The notes beneath the pieces are model-generated. The model saw only the letters and a list, made by a program, of their open reading frames with translations. It made no database searches and was not told the origin of the DNA. Positions 55,026 through 63,838 of a stretch of 64,000 nt of DNA are shown piece after piece. Numbering within the stretch: the stretch's first letter is position 1; each line of letters opens with the position of its first letter. Origin of the DNA: Paenibacillus albus (GTDB taxonomy: Bacteria; Bacillota; Bacilli; Paenibacillales; Paenibacillaceae); contig NZ_CP034437.1 in NCBI RefSeq assembly GCF_003952225.1, positions 1,031,001 to 1,095,000 of the forward strand, given 5' to 3'. A program made the translations under genes and the position numbers.

Positions 55026-56405
55026 ATGTCAGAACTTCAGATCGCCGATCTTGAAGTGATGAAGCTCACAGAGCTGTATAAGCTGGCCAAACAGCACCAG
55101 ATTCAAGGCTATGGCCAATTGAAGAAGAGAGAATTGATTTTTGCGATTCTGCGCGCGCAAGCTGAGCAGAGCGGACTTATGTTTATGCAAGGCGTACTCG
55201 AAATTTTACCCGAAGGCTTCGGCTTTTTGCGACCGATCAACTATTTGCCAAGTCCGGAGGATATTTATATTTCCGCTTCGCAAATCCGTAAATTCGACCT
55301 CCGCACAGGTGATTTAGTTTCAGGTAAATGCCGCGCCCCTAAAGAAAACGAACGATTTTTCGGATTGCTTCAAGTAAATGCCGTTAATGGAGAAAGCCCC
55401 GAACACGCTGCAGAACGTCTTCATTTTCCAGCTCTTACTCCACTCTATCCCGAGAAGAAATTGGTGCTCGAAACCGCCGCTCCTAAGCTTTCTACACGAA
55501 TTATGGATATTCTTGCGCCGGTCGGACTTGGCCAGCGTGGTTTGATTGTGGCACCGCCTAAAGCTGGTAAGACATTGCTTCTTAAAGAAATTGCGAACAG
55601 TATTTCCACCAATCATCCCGAGATCGAATTGTTTGTGCTCCTCATTGATGAGCGTCCGGAGGAAGTAACGGATATGTCACGTTCCGTGAAAGGTGAGGTT
55701 GTCGCGTCGACATTCGACGAACTGCCGGAGAATCATATCAAAGTTGCGGAGTTGGTGCTTGAACGTGCACTGCGTCTTGTAGAAGCGAAGAAGGACGTTG
55801 TTATCCTGCTCGATAGCATTACGCGTCTTGCTCGCGCATACAACCTTGTTGTGCCGGCGTCCGGCCGTACGCTTAGCGGCGGTATTGACCCTGCTGCGTT
55901 CCATCGTCCTAAACGTTTCTTCGGTTCGGCCCGTAACGTAGAGGAAGGCGGCAGCTTGACAATTTTGGCAACGGCTCTTGTCGAGACAGGCTCGCGTATG
56001 GATGATATTATTTATGAAGAATTTAAAGGTACAGGCAATATGGAGCTTCATCTTGACCGGAAGCTCGCGGAACGCCGTATTTTCCCAGCGCTGGATATTC
56101 GCCGCTCCGGCACGCGCCGCGAGGAGATGCTCATGTCGAAGGAGCAGCTTGATAAAGTATGGGCGATCCGCAAGAGCATGAATGATTCGATGGAGTTTGT
56201 GGACGGCTTCCTGAAGAAGCTTGGAGAGACGAAGACGAACGAAGAGTTCCTGATGTCGCTCGATACGTCTGCTGTGGCGCCGGCGCCAAGAAGCAGACCG
56301 AGCTCAAGCGGTAGCGGGGGCACTCGGACGAGCAGCAGCGGTTCATCAAGCAGTGGCTCCACTACACCTAGAAGACCTGCAACACGTTCAACGACCGTGA
56401 CATAG
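55026..56405 (+). CDS. rho: Transcription termination factor Rho
   Basis: 459 residues. N-terminal Rho-N helix domain ([15 protein letters not shown]), cold-shock-like RNA-binding domain ([21 protein letters not shown]), Walker [14 protein letters not shown], Walker [17 protein letters not shown] and the Q/R-loop residues. A serine/glycine/threonine-rich tail of about 45 residues extends past the conserved core. The ATG at 55026 is chosen from homology; its Shine-Dalgarno is weak. The inverted repeat at about 54888-54919 (GTCGGCCTTT / AAGGCCGA) lies in the leader. Adjacent to murZ as in B. subtilis. Confidence 0.93.
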   Translation: MSELQIADLEVMKLTELYKLAKQHQIQGYGQLKKRELIFAILRAQAEQSGLMFMQGVLEILPEGFGFLRPINYLPSPEDIYISASQIRKFDLRTGDLVSGKCRAPKENERFFGLLQVNAVNGESPEHAAERLHFPALTPLYPEKKLVLETAAPKLSTRIMDILAPVGLGQRGLIVAPPKAGKTLLLKEIANSISTNHPEIELFVLLIDERPEEVTDMSRSVKGEVVASTFDELPENHIKVAELVLERALRLVEAKKDVVILLDSITRLARAYNLVVPASGRTLSGGIDPAAFHRPKRFFGSARNVEEGGSLTILATALVETGSRMDDIIYEEFKGTGNMELHLDRKLAERRIFPALDIRRSGTRREEMLMSKEQLDKVWAIRKSMNDSMEFVDGFLKKLGETKTNEEFLMSLDTSAVAPAPRSRPSSSGSGGTRTSSSGSSSSGSTTPRRPATRSTTVT

Positions 56406-56421
56406 ATATTGCTGATGAAGT

Positions 56422-56443
56422 GACATTTTGCTAACGCAAAATG
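56422..56443 (+). terminator. Weak terminator-like hairpin after rho
   Basis: ACATTTTG / CAAAATGT with TTTG following. The stem is A/T-rich and probably inefficient, so read-through into the radical SAM gene is possible. Confidence 0.4.
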
Positions 56444-56464
56444 TTTTGGGAGGTTAGTTACATC

Positions 56465-57724
56465 ATGAATCTTGTTTATGCAGATGAACATGGCAATTTG
56501 TTCGATCATCCCGATTGGACGGCGCTTGGCCGCAGCGGCGATATGGTTGTCGAGCTGATGGAGGACGAGCTTATTCCGCTGCCCGATGGGGCAACGATGG
56601 TCGGCTTGCCGCATACCCGGCCAATCGGCATTCATAACGAAAGCGGCGAGATGCGCCCGCTGCCAGGCAATGTGCAAGCGGTTGGCGCTTTGCTGCCGCA
56701 AGGATATACAAGGCTGTGCATTCCAGGATATATGAAGTCGGACAAGACGCAGAAGCTGCCGCTATTCGGTTACTCTGCCGTCGTATGGAAGGATGGCGCT
56801 TTCTACGTAGCGGCGGAGAAATCCGACGATCCGGAACGCTGGAATCCAATGAACTGCGATACGAAGGAGCTTAACGTCGGGGTTGAGAAACTGCTTGCGA
56901 AGTACCCGGAGAATCGGTTGTACAAGCATCTGTCTAACTGCGCGCTCGGTTATGAGTGCTTGACCGCGTCCAACACCTTCCTGCAGCGCTGGGAAGGCGC
57001 GGTTCCGGTGTCGTTCTCCTGCAATGCCGGCTGCTATGGCTGCATCTCAGAACAGCCAGATGACAGTGGTTTCCCTGCGCCGCAGACGCGGATGAACTTC
57101 AAGCCGACTGTAGAAGAAATTGTCGACGTGATGATGGAGCATCTTGTGACGCCGGAATCCATCATCAGCTTCGGCCAGGGCTGCGAAGGCGAGCCTTCGA
57201 CGCAAGCGAAGATCATCATCGAGGCTATGCGTGAAGTGCGGAGACGGACCAATCTCGGTTACATTAATATCAATACGAATGCAGGTTTGACGGACCATAT
57301 ACGCGGCATCGTAGACGCCGGTCTTGATCTCATGCGCGTAAGTACGATTAGTGCACTGGACGATCATTATAATGCGTACTACAAGCCTCGCGGTTACACG
57401 CTTGCGAATGTGGAGAAGTCGCTCCGTTATGCGACGGACAAGGGCGTCTACACGTCAATCAATTATTTGATTTTCCCAGGCGTAACTGACCGTGAAGAAG
57501 AGATTGAAGCGATGCTCGGATTCGTTAAGCGAACCGGACTGAAGCTCATTCAGATGCGTAATCTGAATATCGATCCAGAGAGCTATTTGGAGCTTATTCC
57601 GAAAGCGCAAGGCGAGATTTATGGAATGAAGCAGATGCTGGAGATTTTCGCTGATGAAGTACCGGATGTTGTTATCGGATCATATACGCATGTACCGCCA
57701 GCACCGCTGAAGCAGCCGCTGTAG
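56465..57724 (+). CDS. Radical SAM protein
   Basis: 419 residues. The iron-sulfur motif CxxxCxxC is present as SCNAGCYGCIS (about residues 182-189), after an unusually long ~180-residue N-terminal domain that includes a possible cysteine pair (NCALGYEC). The TIM-barrel part follows (SFGQGCEGEPS, NINTNAGLTDHI, INYLIFPGVTDREEE). The reaction is unknown. GGGAGG lies 11 nt before the ATG at 56465. It sits between rho and rpmE, which are adjacent in B. subtilis. Confidence 0.8.
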   Translation: MNLVYADEHGNLFDHPDWTALGRSGDMVVELMEDELIPLPDGATMVGLPHTRPIGIHNESGEMRPLPGNVQAVGALLPQGYTRLCIPGYMKSDKTQKLPLFGYSAVVWKDGAFYVAAEKSDDPERWNPMNCDTKELNVGVEKLLAKYPENRLYKHLSNCALGYECLTASNTFLQRWEGAVPVSFSCNAGCYGCISEQPDDSGFPAPQTRMNFKPTVEEIVDVMMEHLVTPESIISFGQGCEGEPSTQAKIIIEAMREVRRRTNLGYININTNAGLTDHIRGIVDAGLDLMRVSTISALDDHYNAYYKPRGYTLANVEKSLRYATDKGVYTSINYLIFPGVTDREEEIEAMLGFVKRTGLKLIQMRNLNIDPESYLELIPKAQGEIYGMKQMLEIFADEVPDVVIGSYTHVPPAPLKQPL

Positions 57725-57862
57725 TGTGGGTTGGCATACTGAACTTTCCAGATTTGCAGCGTGCAAAAGCATTGCTTTATCGAGAGTGACCATGCTATAC
57801 TCTCCTAGTGTGTAATTACTCTGGGTCCACATGTTGATCCAGGGCGGAAAGAGGTGAACGAG

Positions 57863-58060
57863 ATGAAACAAGGTATTCATCCGACATACCACGTCACTAC
57901 AGTAACTTGCGCTTGCGGCAATAGCTTCGAGTCTGGTTCGATTAAACAGAACCTGCGCGTTGAGATTTGCTCCAATTGTCACCCGCACTTTACGGGTAAG
58001 CAGAAGTTCCTGGATGCTGGCGGTCGCGTCGACAAATTCAAGAAGAAATACGGTATCTAA
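57863..58060 (+). CDS. rpmE: 50S ribosomal protein L31, zinc-containing type
   Basis: 65 residues. C16, C18, C36 and C39 (TCACGN and [10 protein letters not shown]) form the zinc site of the RpmE form; zinc-free paralogues lack these. GAGGTG lies 6 nt before the ATG at 57863. The gene follows rho as in B. subtilis, after the inserted radical SAM gene. Confidence 0.95.
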   Translation: MKQGIHPTYHVTTVTCACGNSFESGSIKQNLRVEICSNCHPHFTGKQKFLDAGGRVDKFKKKYGI

Positions 58061-58086
58061 TCTGCCGGAATTTAGCAGAATACAAG

Positions 58087-58127
58087 AACCTCCCTCAGCC
58101 ATCCTATTGGTTAAAGGGAGGTTTTTT
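58087..58127 (+). terminator. rpmE: Terminator of rpmE, overlapping the lipoprotein Shine-Dalgarno
   Basis: The arms AACCTCCCT / AGGGAGGTT are followed by T6. The 3' arm carries GGGAGG (58116-58121), 7 nt before the ATG of the lipoprotein gene, so the hairpin would also hide that ribosome binding site. Confidence 0.8.
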
Positions 58128-58128
58128 T

Positions 58129-58521
58129 ATGCGAAGCAAACGGCGGCTTGTATTAAGTGTAATTGCGGTCATGACGGCCATTTCTCTAACAGCGTGCGGC
58201 GGCAACAAAGATGCCACGAATCATTATAATGCGAATTCGTACGGACATGATGGGTATTTGGGGCTGTCCAACAGCAACCCGCACTTGCCTAACCGCAACG
58301 GTAACTTTCTTAACCAGAACGATGATGGGAATTTTGCGCAGCGTCAGCTGCTGCAGCAGGTCAGCGGTATCAAGCGGGTTAATATTATGTTCCGCACACC
58401 GGATATGGACGTAACCATCGCTCCGAAGAAGGGAGTGAACAAGGCGCGATTGAAACGGGAAGCAACGGCGGTGCTCAAGAAGAACATGCCTCGCTATAAC
58501 GTTCATGTGAAGGTGAGCTGA
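58129..58521 (+). CDS. Putative lipoprotein (YhcN/YlaJ-like)
   Basis: 130 residues. A signal peptide with lipobox LTAC (C23) is followed by an Asn/Gly/His-rich linker (24-75). A compact C-terminal domain (IKRVNIMFRTPDMDVTIAP, then RLKREATAVLKKNMP) resembles the YhcN/YlaJ sporulation lipoprotein family. It would be anchored to the outer face of the plasma or forespore membrane. Its only obvious ribosome binding site is inside the rpmE terminator. Confidence 0.65.
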   Translation: MRSKRRLVLSVIAVMTAISLTACGGNKDATNHYNANSYGHDGYLGLSNSNPHLPNRNGNFLNQNDDGNFAQRQLLQQVSGIKRVNIMFRTPDMDVTIAPKKGVNKARLKREATAVLKKNMPRYNVHVKVS

Positions 58522-58576
58522 TTAGACGCGATTCAAGGTCTAACCACAGTTCGTAAATCCTCCAGAGAATCGGCGC

Positions 58577-58605
58577 TTGCACTTTGCGGTAGAACAAGCT
58601 ATACT
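58577..58605 (+). promoter_or_regulatory. Promoter of SRP RNA
   Basis: TTGCAC (58577-58582) and TATACT (58600-58605) with 17-bp spacing, ending 7 nt before the SRP RNA start. Confidence 0.8.
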
Positions 58606-58612
58606 TACTTTT

Positions 58613-58883
58613 GCCGTGCTAGACGGGGAGGTAGCGGTGCCCTGTAGCTCGCAATCCGCTGTAGCGAGGTTGAATCCCTACTCTGAGGTTATGTCGATGT
58701 GGGGCTGGTGTTCATGAACAGTGTTGACGGCTGGGTCCTCCGCAATGGACGCCTGTGAACGGGTCAGGTCCGGAAGGAAGCAGCCATAAGCAGGTTTGCC
58801 CATGTGCCGGAGGAGTGCTTGGCCTGAGCTGGGAGTGGAAGTGCCGCTCATGTCGCATTTATCAAAGGTAGGTGCACGGTCAC
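58613..58883 (+). ncRNA. scr: Signal recognition particle RNA (large, Firmicute type)
   Basis: About 270 nt with complementary ends GCCGTGC and GCACGGT. The Ffh-binding domain reads GGTCAGGTCCGGAAGGAAGCAG (quoted in part: GTCAGGTCC, GGAAGGAAGCAG). The Alu-domain segments GGGGAGGTAGCGGTGCCCTG and CAATCCGCTGTAGCGAGG are present. It scaffolds the SRP that targets secretory and membrane proteins. It has its own promoter and terminator. It lies upstream of dnaX as in B. subtilis, here with a kinase gene between. Confidence 0.96.
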
Positions 58884-58894
58884 CTATTGAAGCT

Positions 58895-58941
58895 AACATC
58901 CTTTTATGGTTCGCAACGAACCATGAATAGGATGTTTTTTT
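58895..58941 (+). terminator. Terminator of SRP RNA
   Basis: A long hairpin AACATCCTTTTATGGTTCG / CGAACCATGAATAGGATGTT with T7. Confidence 0.9.
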
Positions 58942-59014
58942 CTATTCTGGCAGGATTATCTACTTTCGTAGCCGAAATGGAATAGTATCGGATCTACGTA
59001 AAGGAGACAAGAGC

Positions 59015-60472
59015 ATGCCAGATATTCCTTCAGCATCCATTGTACGTCTCAGCCTTCAAGCTCTTGAAAGCTATTGCGGACAATTCGCAGATACGATGAT
59101 TATTATGCTGGACGAAACCATCAAGATCGTTCATGTGAATACGCGCTTTCTGAAAGAAACGGGCTATGCGGAATCGGACTTGCTTGAGAGGCCGCTTCAT
59201 ACAATTACGGACGGAGCCGTTCAATGGACAGATCCGGACGTGATGTTCGAGACCATCGTGAGTCGTCTGCAGCGTCCAGTAAATGAGGGAATTCCTCTTC
59301 AGCTGAATACGGTTGAGGGACATCGTATTTTTGCTACTGCCTCGCCAATCATTGTTCAGACGGAGCAGGGCATCAGATGTCTGCTTTTTCTGTACGGTCA
59401 TAACGATATGCGCAGCGGTAATCTCATTGAGCGCTTTGGAGAGACGATGCTGCGCGATGAGCATATCGGCGTCATTCTCCTGCAACCCGAGTCGTTAAAA
59501 ATATTAGATATAAGTCCGCTCGCATGCCAACTGCTCGGCGTTGAGCAATCGGCTGTTGTAAATGTGGAGCTTTCGTCCTTTTTCGCCGAGGCGGAGAAGG
59601 AGTATGCAATTATTTGTGAAGCGCTCGCAAGCGGCGAGAAGGTTCGGAATTATCCGCTGACCTGGCGATACGAAGATAAGCAAAGCGAGCTGCTCATGGA
59701 CGTGGGATTGCTGCACAGTGCAATCTTCGCCAGAGAAGGTGCCTATATTATTTTCAAAGACGTAACGAATCTGCGCTCGCTTGAGACTCAAGTACAGCGA
59801 AGCGACCGTTTGGCGATGATCGGTCAGATTGCAGCTGGTGCCGCGCATGAGATCCGTAATCCGCTCACCGCGATTCGTGGCTTCCTGCAAATGTTCCGCA
59901 AAACAATGATTGAGCACAATATGAACAAAGAAAAAGAATATACGGATATCATGCTAGGCGAGCTTGATCGGATCAATCATCTCGTCGGCGAATTTCTACT
60001 GCTCAGCAAACCGAAGCAGATGACGACCAGCTGGATCGGCGTCGAAAGCGTTCTGCGAGATATTATGCCGGTTGTTTCGAGTGAGGCGCTGCTGCATAAC
60101 GTGACGGTGAACTGGGATGACCAGATGGAACTGCCGCGTGTGCTTGCAGACGGAGAGATGCTAAAGCAGGTCTTTTTGAACTTATGCAAGAATGGGATTG
60201 AAGCGATGACAGAAGGCGGTACGCTGACCGTTCGCGGATCTGTGCTCCAATTAGGCAAGTCGTCACGGATAGTCATTGAGATTCAAGATACAGGTCCGGG
60301 GATACCGCTTGACCTCATTAATAAGATCTTTGATCCATTCGTGACGACGAAGCAGAACGGTACCGGGCTCGGCCTGTCCGTCTGTCAGCGGATTCTGCAT
60401 GATTTCGGCGGTACTATCTCGGCAACATCGAGGGACAAAGGGGCATTGTTCACCGTCATGCTTCCTTGTTAG
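59015..60472 (+). CDS. Soluble PAS-domain sensor histidine kinase
   Basis: 485 residues with no transmembrane segment. The N-terminal PAS domain (about 20-130) and a second PAS-like module (about 140-250) precede HisKA with H278 in AAHEIRNPLTAIRGFLQM. HATPase_c has the N box (NLCKNGIEAM), G1 DTGPGIP and G2 GTGLGLS. The architecture resembles sporulation kinases such as KinA and KinE, and there is no adjacent response regulator gene, so it may feed Spo0F. AAAGGAG lies about 9 nt before the ATG. The signal is unknown. Confidence 0.85.
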   Translation: MPDIPSASIVRLSLQALESYCGQFADTMIIMLDETIKIVHVNTRFLKETGYAESDLLERPLHTITDGAVQWTDPDVMFETIVSRLQRPVNEGIPLQLNTVEGHRIFATASPIIVQTEQGIRCLLFLYGHNDMRSGNLIERFGETMLRDEHIGVILLQPESLKILDISPLACQLLGVEQSAVVNVELSSFFAEAEKEYAIICEALASGEKVRNYPLTWRYEDKQSELLMDVGLLHSAIFAREGAYIIFKDVTNLRSLETQVQRSDRLAMIGQIAAGAAHEIRNPLTAIRGFLQMFRKTMIEHNMNKEKEYTDIMLGELDRINHLVGEFLLLSKPKQMTTSWIGVESVLRDIMPVVSSEALLHNVTVNWDDQMELPRVLADGEMLKQVFLNLCKNGIEAMTEGGTLTVRGSVLQLGKSSRIVIEIQDTGPGIPLDLINKIFDPFVTTKQNGTGLGLSVCQRILHDFGGTISATSRDKGALFTVMLPC

Positions 60473-60545
60473 AGAGCGCTTTCTCAACCACCTTCGTTCC
60501 TTTAAGCAAAACTTGATTTCATCTCATTTTGGGTGATGGGGCGGT

Positions 60546-60574
60546 TTTGCTAGGCTGACTGCATCGTGTATAAT
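60546..60574 (+). promoter_or_regulatory. Promoter of dnaX
   Basis: A perfect TATAAT (60569-60574) with TTTGCT 17 bp upstream (60546-60551). Confidence 0.5.
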
Positions 60575-60605
60575 AGAGTTACTTAAGCCGAAAGGAACGG
60601 ATCGT

Positions 60606-62408
60606 ATGTCACATATCGCTTTATACCGTGCTTGGCGTCCGCAGACGTTCCAGGATATGGTCGGCCAGCAGCATATTATTCAAACGTTACAGAATGCGAT
60701 TCGCGAGCAGCGGGTTTCACATGCGTATTTATTTAATGGTCCAAGAGGCACGGGCAAGACGACTGCAGCCAAAGTTATGGCCAAAGCCATCAACTGCGAA
60801 CGTGGTCCGACGCCGGAGCCCTGCAACGTCTGCGATGCATGCCGGGGCATAACTGCCGGTACGATCATGGATGTTGTAGAGATTGATGCTGCATCCAATC
60901 GCGGCATTGACGAAATTCGTGATATACGCGACAAGGTGCGTTACGCTCCATCTGAGGTACGCTATAAAGTGTACATCATTGATGAAGTGCACATGCTGAC
61001 TACCGAGGCGTTCAATGCGCTCTTGAAGACGCTCGAAGAGCCGCCGGCTCACGTCATCTTTATATTGGCGACGACAGAGCCGCACAAGCTGCCGGCGACG
61101 ATCATCTCTCGCTGTCAGCGATTTGACTTCAGGCAAGTTTCCATGCCGGAGCAAACCGAGCGGCTGCGCCAGATTTGCAACGAAGAAGGCATTCAAGCGG
61201 ATGACGATGCGCTTGCTTATATAGCTAGATTGTCCGACGGCGGGATGCGAGATGCAATCGGCCTGCTCGAGCAAGTTTCTGCATATGGTGGAGAGCGAAT
61301 AACGCTTGGCGATGCTATTGATGTTACGGGCGGTCTTGCGACGGAGCAGTTCAAGCAGCTCGCCGATGCCATAAGGGATCGGGATGCGGCGGCGGTGATG
61401 CCCCTTGTTGAAGGGCTTATGCAAGCGGGCAAGAGTGCTGACAAATGTCTCGAGAACTTGATCTTCTACTTCCGTGATTTGCTTGTGCTCAAGCTTGCTC
61501 CGAACGGCAAAGTATCGACGGAGCGAATCGTTGACCAGGCGAAGTACCGCGAGATGGCGGATTCCTTTAGCAGCGAGCTGCTCTTCCGGATGATTGATGA
61601 GCTTAACCAGTATCAGCTGGAGATCCGGCACGCTGCACTGCCGCAGACGATATTCGAGATCGCGCTCATGAAGATTTGCACGATGCAGGATACGGGCGGA
61701 GGAGCAGCCACATCCGCAGGGGCTACATCGGGATCGGATTCTGCTGGAGGCAGCGGCGGCGCATCATCCGGTGAGGTGCAGCGTCTTCAGCAGCGCATCG
61801 ATACGCTCGAGCGCAAGATCGAACAGCTATTGCAATCCGGCGTTCGTCCGGATGGGCAGGGCGCTCCTTCTGGCGATCAAGCGGGAGGCGGTGCACGAGG
61901 CAATCGCAACTCCGGCTTCGGCAACAAGAGCGGCGCTCCGGGAGGTGGCGGTTCTCCTAGCATTGCACGCGTGAAGCTGGATCCATTCTTAGCTGCAGCC
62001 GAGAGCCAGGCGACGGGGCAGGTGCGGATGAAGTGGAGTGACATTTTGCAGCGGGTGAAAGGGAATAATATTTCCACTCATGCCTGGTTCGTGAACGGAG
62101 ATCCGGTCAGTGCGGCGGACAATACGGTCTTGGTCGCATTCAAGAACTCCATCCACCGCGAGACCACGGAGAAGCCGGCTAACCGCGAGGTCATCGAACG
62201 GGTGCTTAATGAAGTGTTTGGCCGACCGGTTCGATTGGCAACCGTCATGCTGAAGGAATGGCAGACGGCAGCGGAGAAAGGTCCGGCGCCGGCGGGTGAG
62301 CTGTTATTCGAGCAAGAAGAGGACGGCAGCGCACCGAAGGAGCCGGAATGGGTTGAAGAAGCTGTGAAGATGTTCGGCGAAGATCTTGTTGTTATTGAAG
62401 ACAAATAA
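60606..62408 (+). CDS. dnaX: DNA polymerase III gamma/tau subunit
   Basis: 600 residues. Clamp-loader ATPase with Walker A GPRGTGKT (45-52), zinc cysteines C64, C73, C76 and C79, Walker B IIDEVHML and sensor 1 LATTEPHKLPATI. A glycine/serine-rich linker (about 366-455) separates domain III from the C-terminal tau-type region that contacts the polymerase. AAAGGA lies about 10 nt before the ATG. It forms the dnaX-ebfC-recR group as in B. subtilis. Confidence 0.95.
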   Translation: MSHIALYRAWRPQTFQDMVGQQHIIQTLQNAIREQRVSHAYLFNGPRGTGKTTAAKVMAKAINCERGPTPEPCNVCDACRGITAGTIMDVVEIDAASNRGIDEIRDIRDKVRYAPSEVRYKVYIIDEVHMLTTEAFNALLKTLEEPPAHVIFILATTEPHKLPATIISRCQRFDFRQVSMPEQTERLRQICNEEGIQADDDALAYIARLSDGGMRDAIGLLEQVSAYGGERITLGDAIDVTGGLATEQFKQLADAIRDRDAAAVMPLVEGLMQAGKSADKCLENLIFYFRDLLVLKLAPNGKVSTERIVDQAKYREMADSFSSELLFRMIDELNQYQLEIRHAALPQTIFEIALMKICTMQDTGGGAATSAGATSGSDSAGGSGGASSGEVQRLQQRIDTLERKIEQLLQSGVRPDGQGAPSGDQAGGGARGNRNSGFGNKSGAPGGGGSPSIARVKLDPFLAAAESQATGQVRMKWSDILQRVKGNNISTHAWFVNGDPVSAADNTVLVAFKNSIHRETTEKPANREVIERVLNEVFGRPVRLATVMLKEWQTAAEKGPAPAGELLFEQEEDGSAPKEPEWVEEAVKMFGEDLVVIEDK

Positions 62409-62452
62409 TGCATACCAATAAATTTAACTACACATAAGGAGTGACATTAACC

Positions 62453-62764
62453 ATGAACAACATGAACCAAATGATGAAGCAAGTGAAGAAGATGCAGGAG
62501 CAAATGCTGAAAGCACAAGAGGAGCTCGGCACGAAGCTTATTGAAGGTTCTGCAGGCGGCGGCGTAGTTACAGTACAAGTCAACGGTCACAAGAATGTAC
62601 AAAGCATCGTAATCAAGCCAGAAGCGGTAGATCCGGATGATATCGAAATGCTGCAAGACCTTGTGCTCACTGCAATTAACGATGCGCTGAACAAAGCTGA
62701 TGAACTGGCGAACAAAGATATGGGTAAATTCACAGGCGGCATGAAAATTCCTGGCCTGTTCTAA
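62453..62764 (+). CDS. ebfC: YbaB/EbfC-family nucleoid-associated protein
   Basis: 103 residues, starting with a methionine/lysine-rich helix ([17 protein letters not shown]) and then the conserved [20 protein letters not shown] core. It forms DNA-binding dimers and corresponds to B. subtilis YaaK. AAGGAG lies 10 nt before the ATG at 62453. Placed between dnaX and recR as in most Firmicutes. Confidence 0.95.
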   Translation: MNNMNQMMKQVKKMQEQMLKAQEELGTKLIEGSAGGGVVTVQVNGHKNVQSIVIKPEAVDPDDIEMLQDLVLTAINDALNKADELANKDMGKFTGGMKIPGLF

Positions 62765-62791
62765 TTGTGATTTAGTAGAGGAGCTTCCGCC

Positions 62792-63391
62792 TTGTATTAT
62801 CCCGAACCGATAGCCAAACTGATAGATGCCTTTAGCCGTTTGCCGGGCATCGGTCCGAAGACGGCGGCCAGACTGGCATTTCATGCTTTAAAGATGAAAG
62901 AAGATGACGTCATTGATTTCGCGAAGGCGCTTGTCAGCGTGAAACGAAATCTGCATTACTGCTCGGTTTGCTGCAACATTACCGATACAGACCCGTGCCG
63001 GATTTGCCAAGACAAGAGCAGGGATAACTCGGTCATCTGCGTGGTGCAAGAATCCCGTGACCTCGTTGCAATGGAGAGGACCAAGGAATTTCAAGGGCAA
63101 TACCACGTGCTCCAAGGGGCGATATCGCCCATGGAGGGAATTGGTCCGGACGAGATCCGCATCGCAGAGCTGCTCCGGAGACTTAGTGACGAGACCGTTC
63201 AAGAGATGATTCTCGCTACGAATCCGAATATTGAAGGTGAAGCGACTGCGATGTATCTGTCGCGTCTCGTGAAGCCTTTCGGTATACGAGTGACTCGTAT
63301 TGCCCACGGCCTGCCTGTAGGCGGAGACTTGGAATACGCGGACGAAGTAACGCTCTCCAAGGCGCTGGAAGGCCGCAGAGAGCTAAGCTAA
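62792..63391 (+). CDS. recR: Recombination protein RecR
   Basis: 199 residues. Helix-hairpin-helix [15 protein letters not shown], zinc finger C57-C60-C69-C72, and Toprim domain with [15 protein letters not shown] and the [15 protein letters not shown] block. It loads RecA with RecO and RecF during gap repair. The TTG start has GAGGAG 8 nt upstream. The last gene of the dnaX operon, followed by a terminator. Confidence 0.95.
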   Translation: MYYPEPIAKLIDAFSRLPGIGPKTAARLAFHALKMKEDDVIDFAKALVSVKRNLHYCSVCCNITDTDPCRICQDKSRDNSVICVVQESRDLVAMERTKEFQGQYHVLQGAISPMEGIGPDEIRIAELLRRLSDETVQEMILATNPNIEGEATAMYLSRLVKPFGIRVTRIAHGLPVGGDLEYADEVTLSKALEGRRELS

Positions 63392-63405
63392 CCCCATTAA
63401 TCTTT

Positions 63406-63445
63406 AACCCCGTAGGAGGGAAGTCTCCTGCGGGGTTATTTTTGT
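63406..63445 (+). terminator. Terminator of dnaX-ebfC-recR
   Basis: The arms AACCCCGTAGGAG / CTCCTGCGGGGTT (one mismatch) followed by ATTTTTG. Confidence 0.9.
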
Positions 63446-63559
63446 TTTACAGCGGTCTATCTGATGGGGGCTTGTTCTATTTCCGCAGTCTTCTCATAAA
63501 TACAACTATATGCCTTTTTGCTGGAGTGGCAATTCGAACGGAGAGAGGGGCGTTTAGAT

Positions 63560-63838
63560 ATGTGGAGATTATGGCTGCGTTCGAGGAAGCAGGCTGCTGC
63601 ATTGAAACAGAAGAAGACGGAGGTGCAGGAACAGATCGAGCTGTTTGCGGAGATCAAGACGGCGAAGCAGGAATGGGATAATGCACAGCGGTATTTCGAA
63701 TACGCTCTCGGTAAGGATCAAATTGATTATGCGGTATTTGCGATGGCGGCAGCTGAGAAGCGCTATGAAATGTTGATCCGCAAAGCCAAACGTATGCCAG
63801 TGAAATGGTCAAACCTGAAAGGTGGGTTATCCGGATGA
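63560..63838 (+). CDS. yaaL: DUF2508 protein (YaaL-like)
   Basis: 92 residues, highly charged and helical (QKKTEVQEQIELFAEIKTAK, then YFEYALGKDQIDYAVFAMAAAEKRY). This matches the DUF2508/YaaL family found between recR and bofA in Bacillales. Function unknown. GAGGGG lies 10 nt before the ATG at 63560. The stop overlaps the bofA start (ATGA), so the two are coupled. Confidence 0.85.
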   Translation: MWRLWLRSRKQAAALKQKKTEVQEQIELFAEIKTAKQEWDNAQRYFEYALGKDQIDYAVFAMAAAEKRYEMLIRKAKRMPVKWSNLKGGLSG

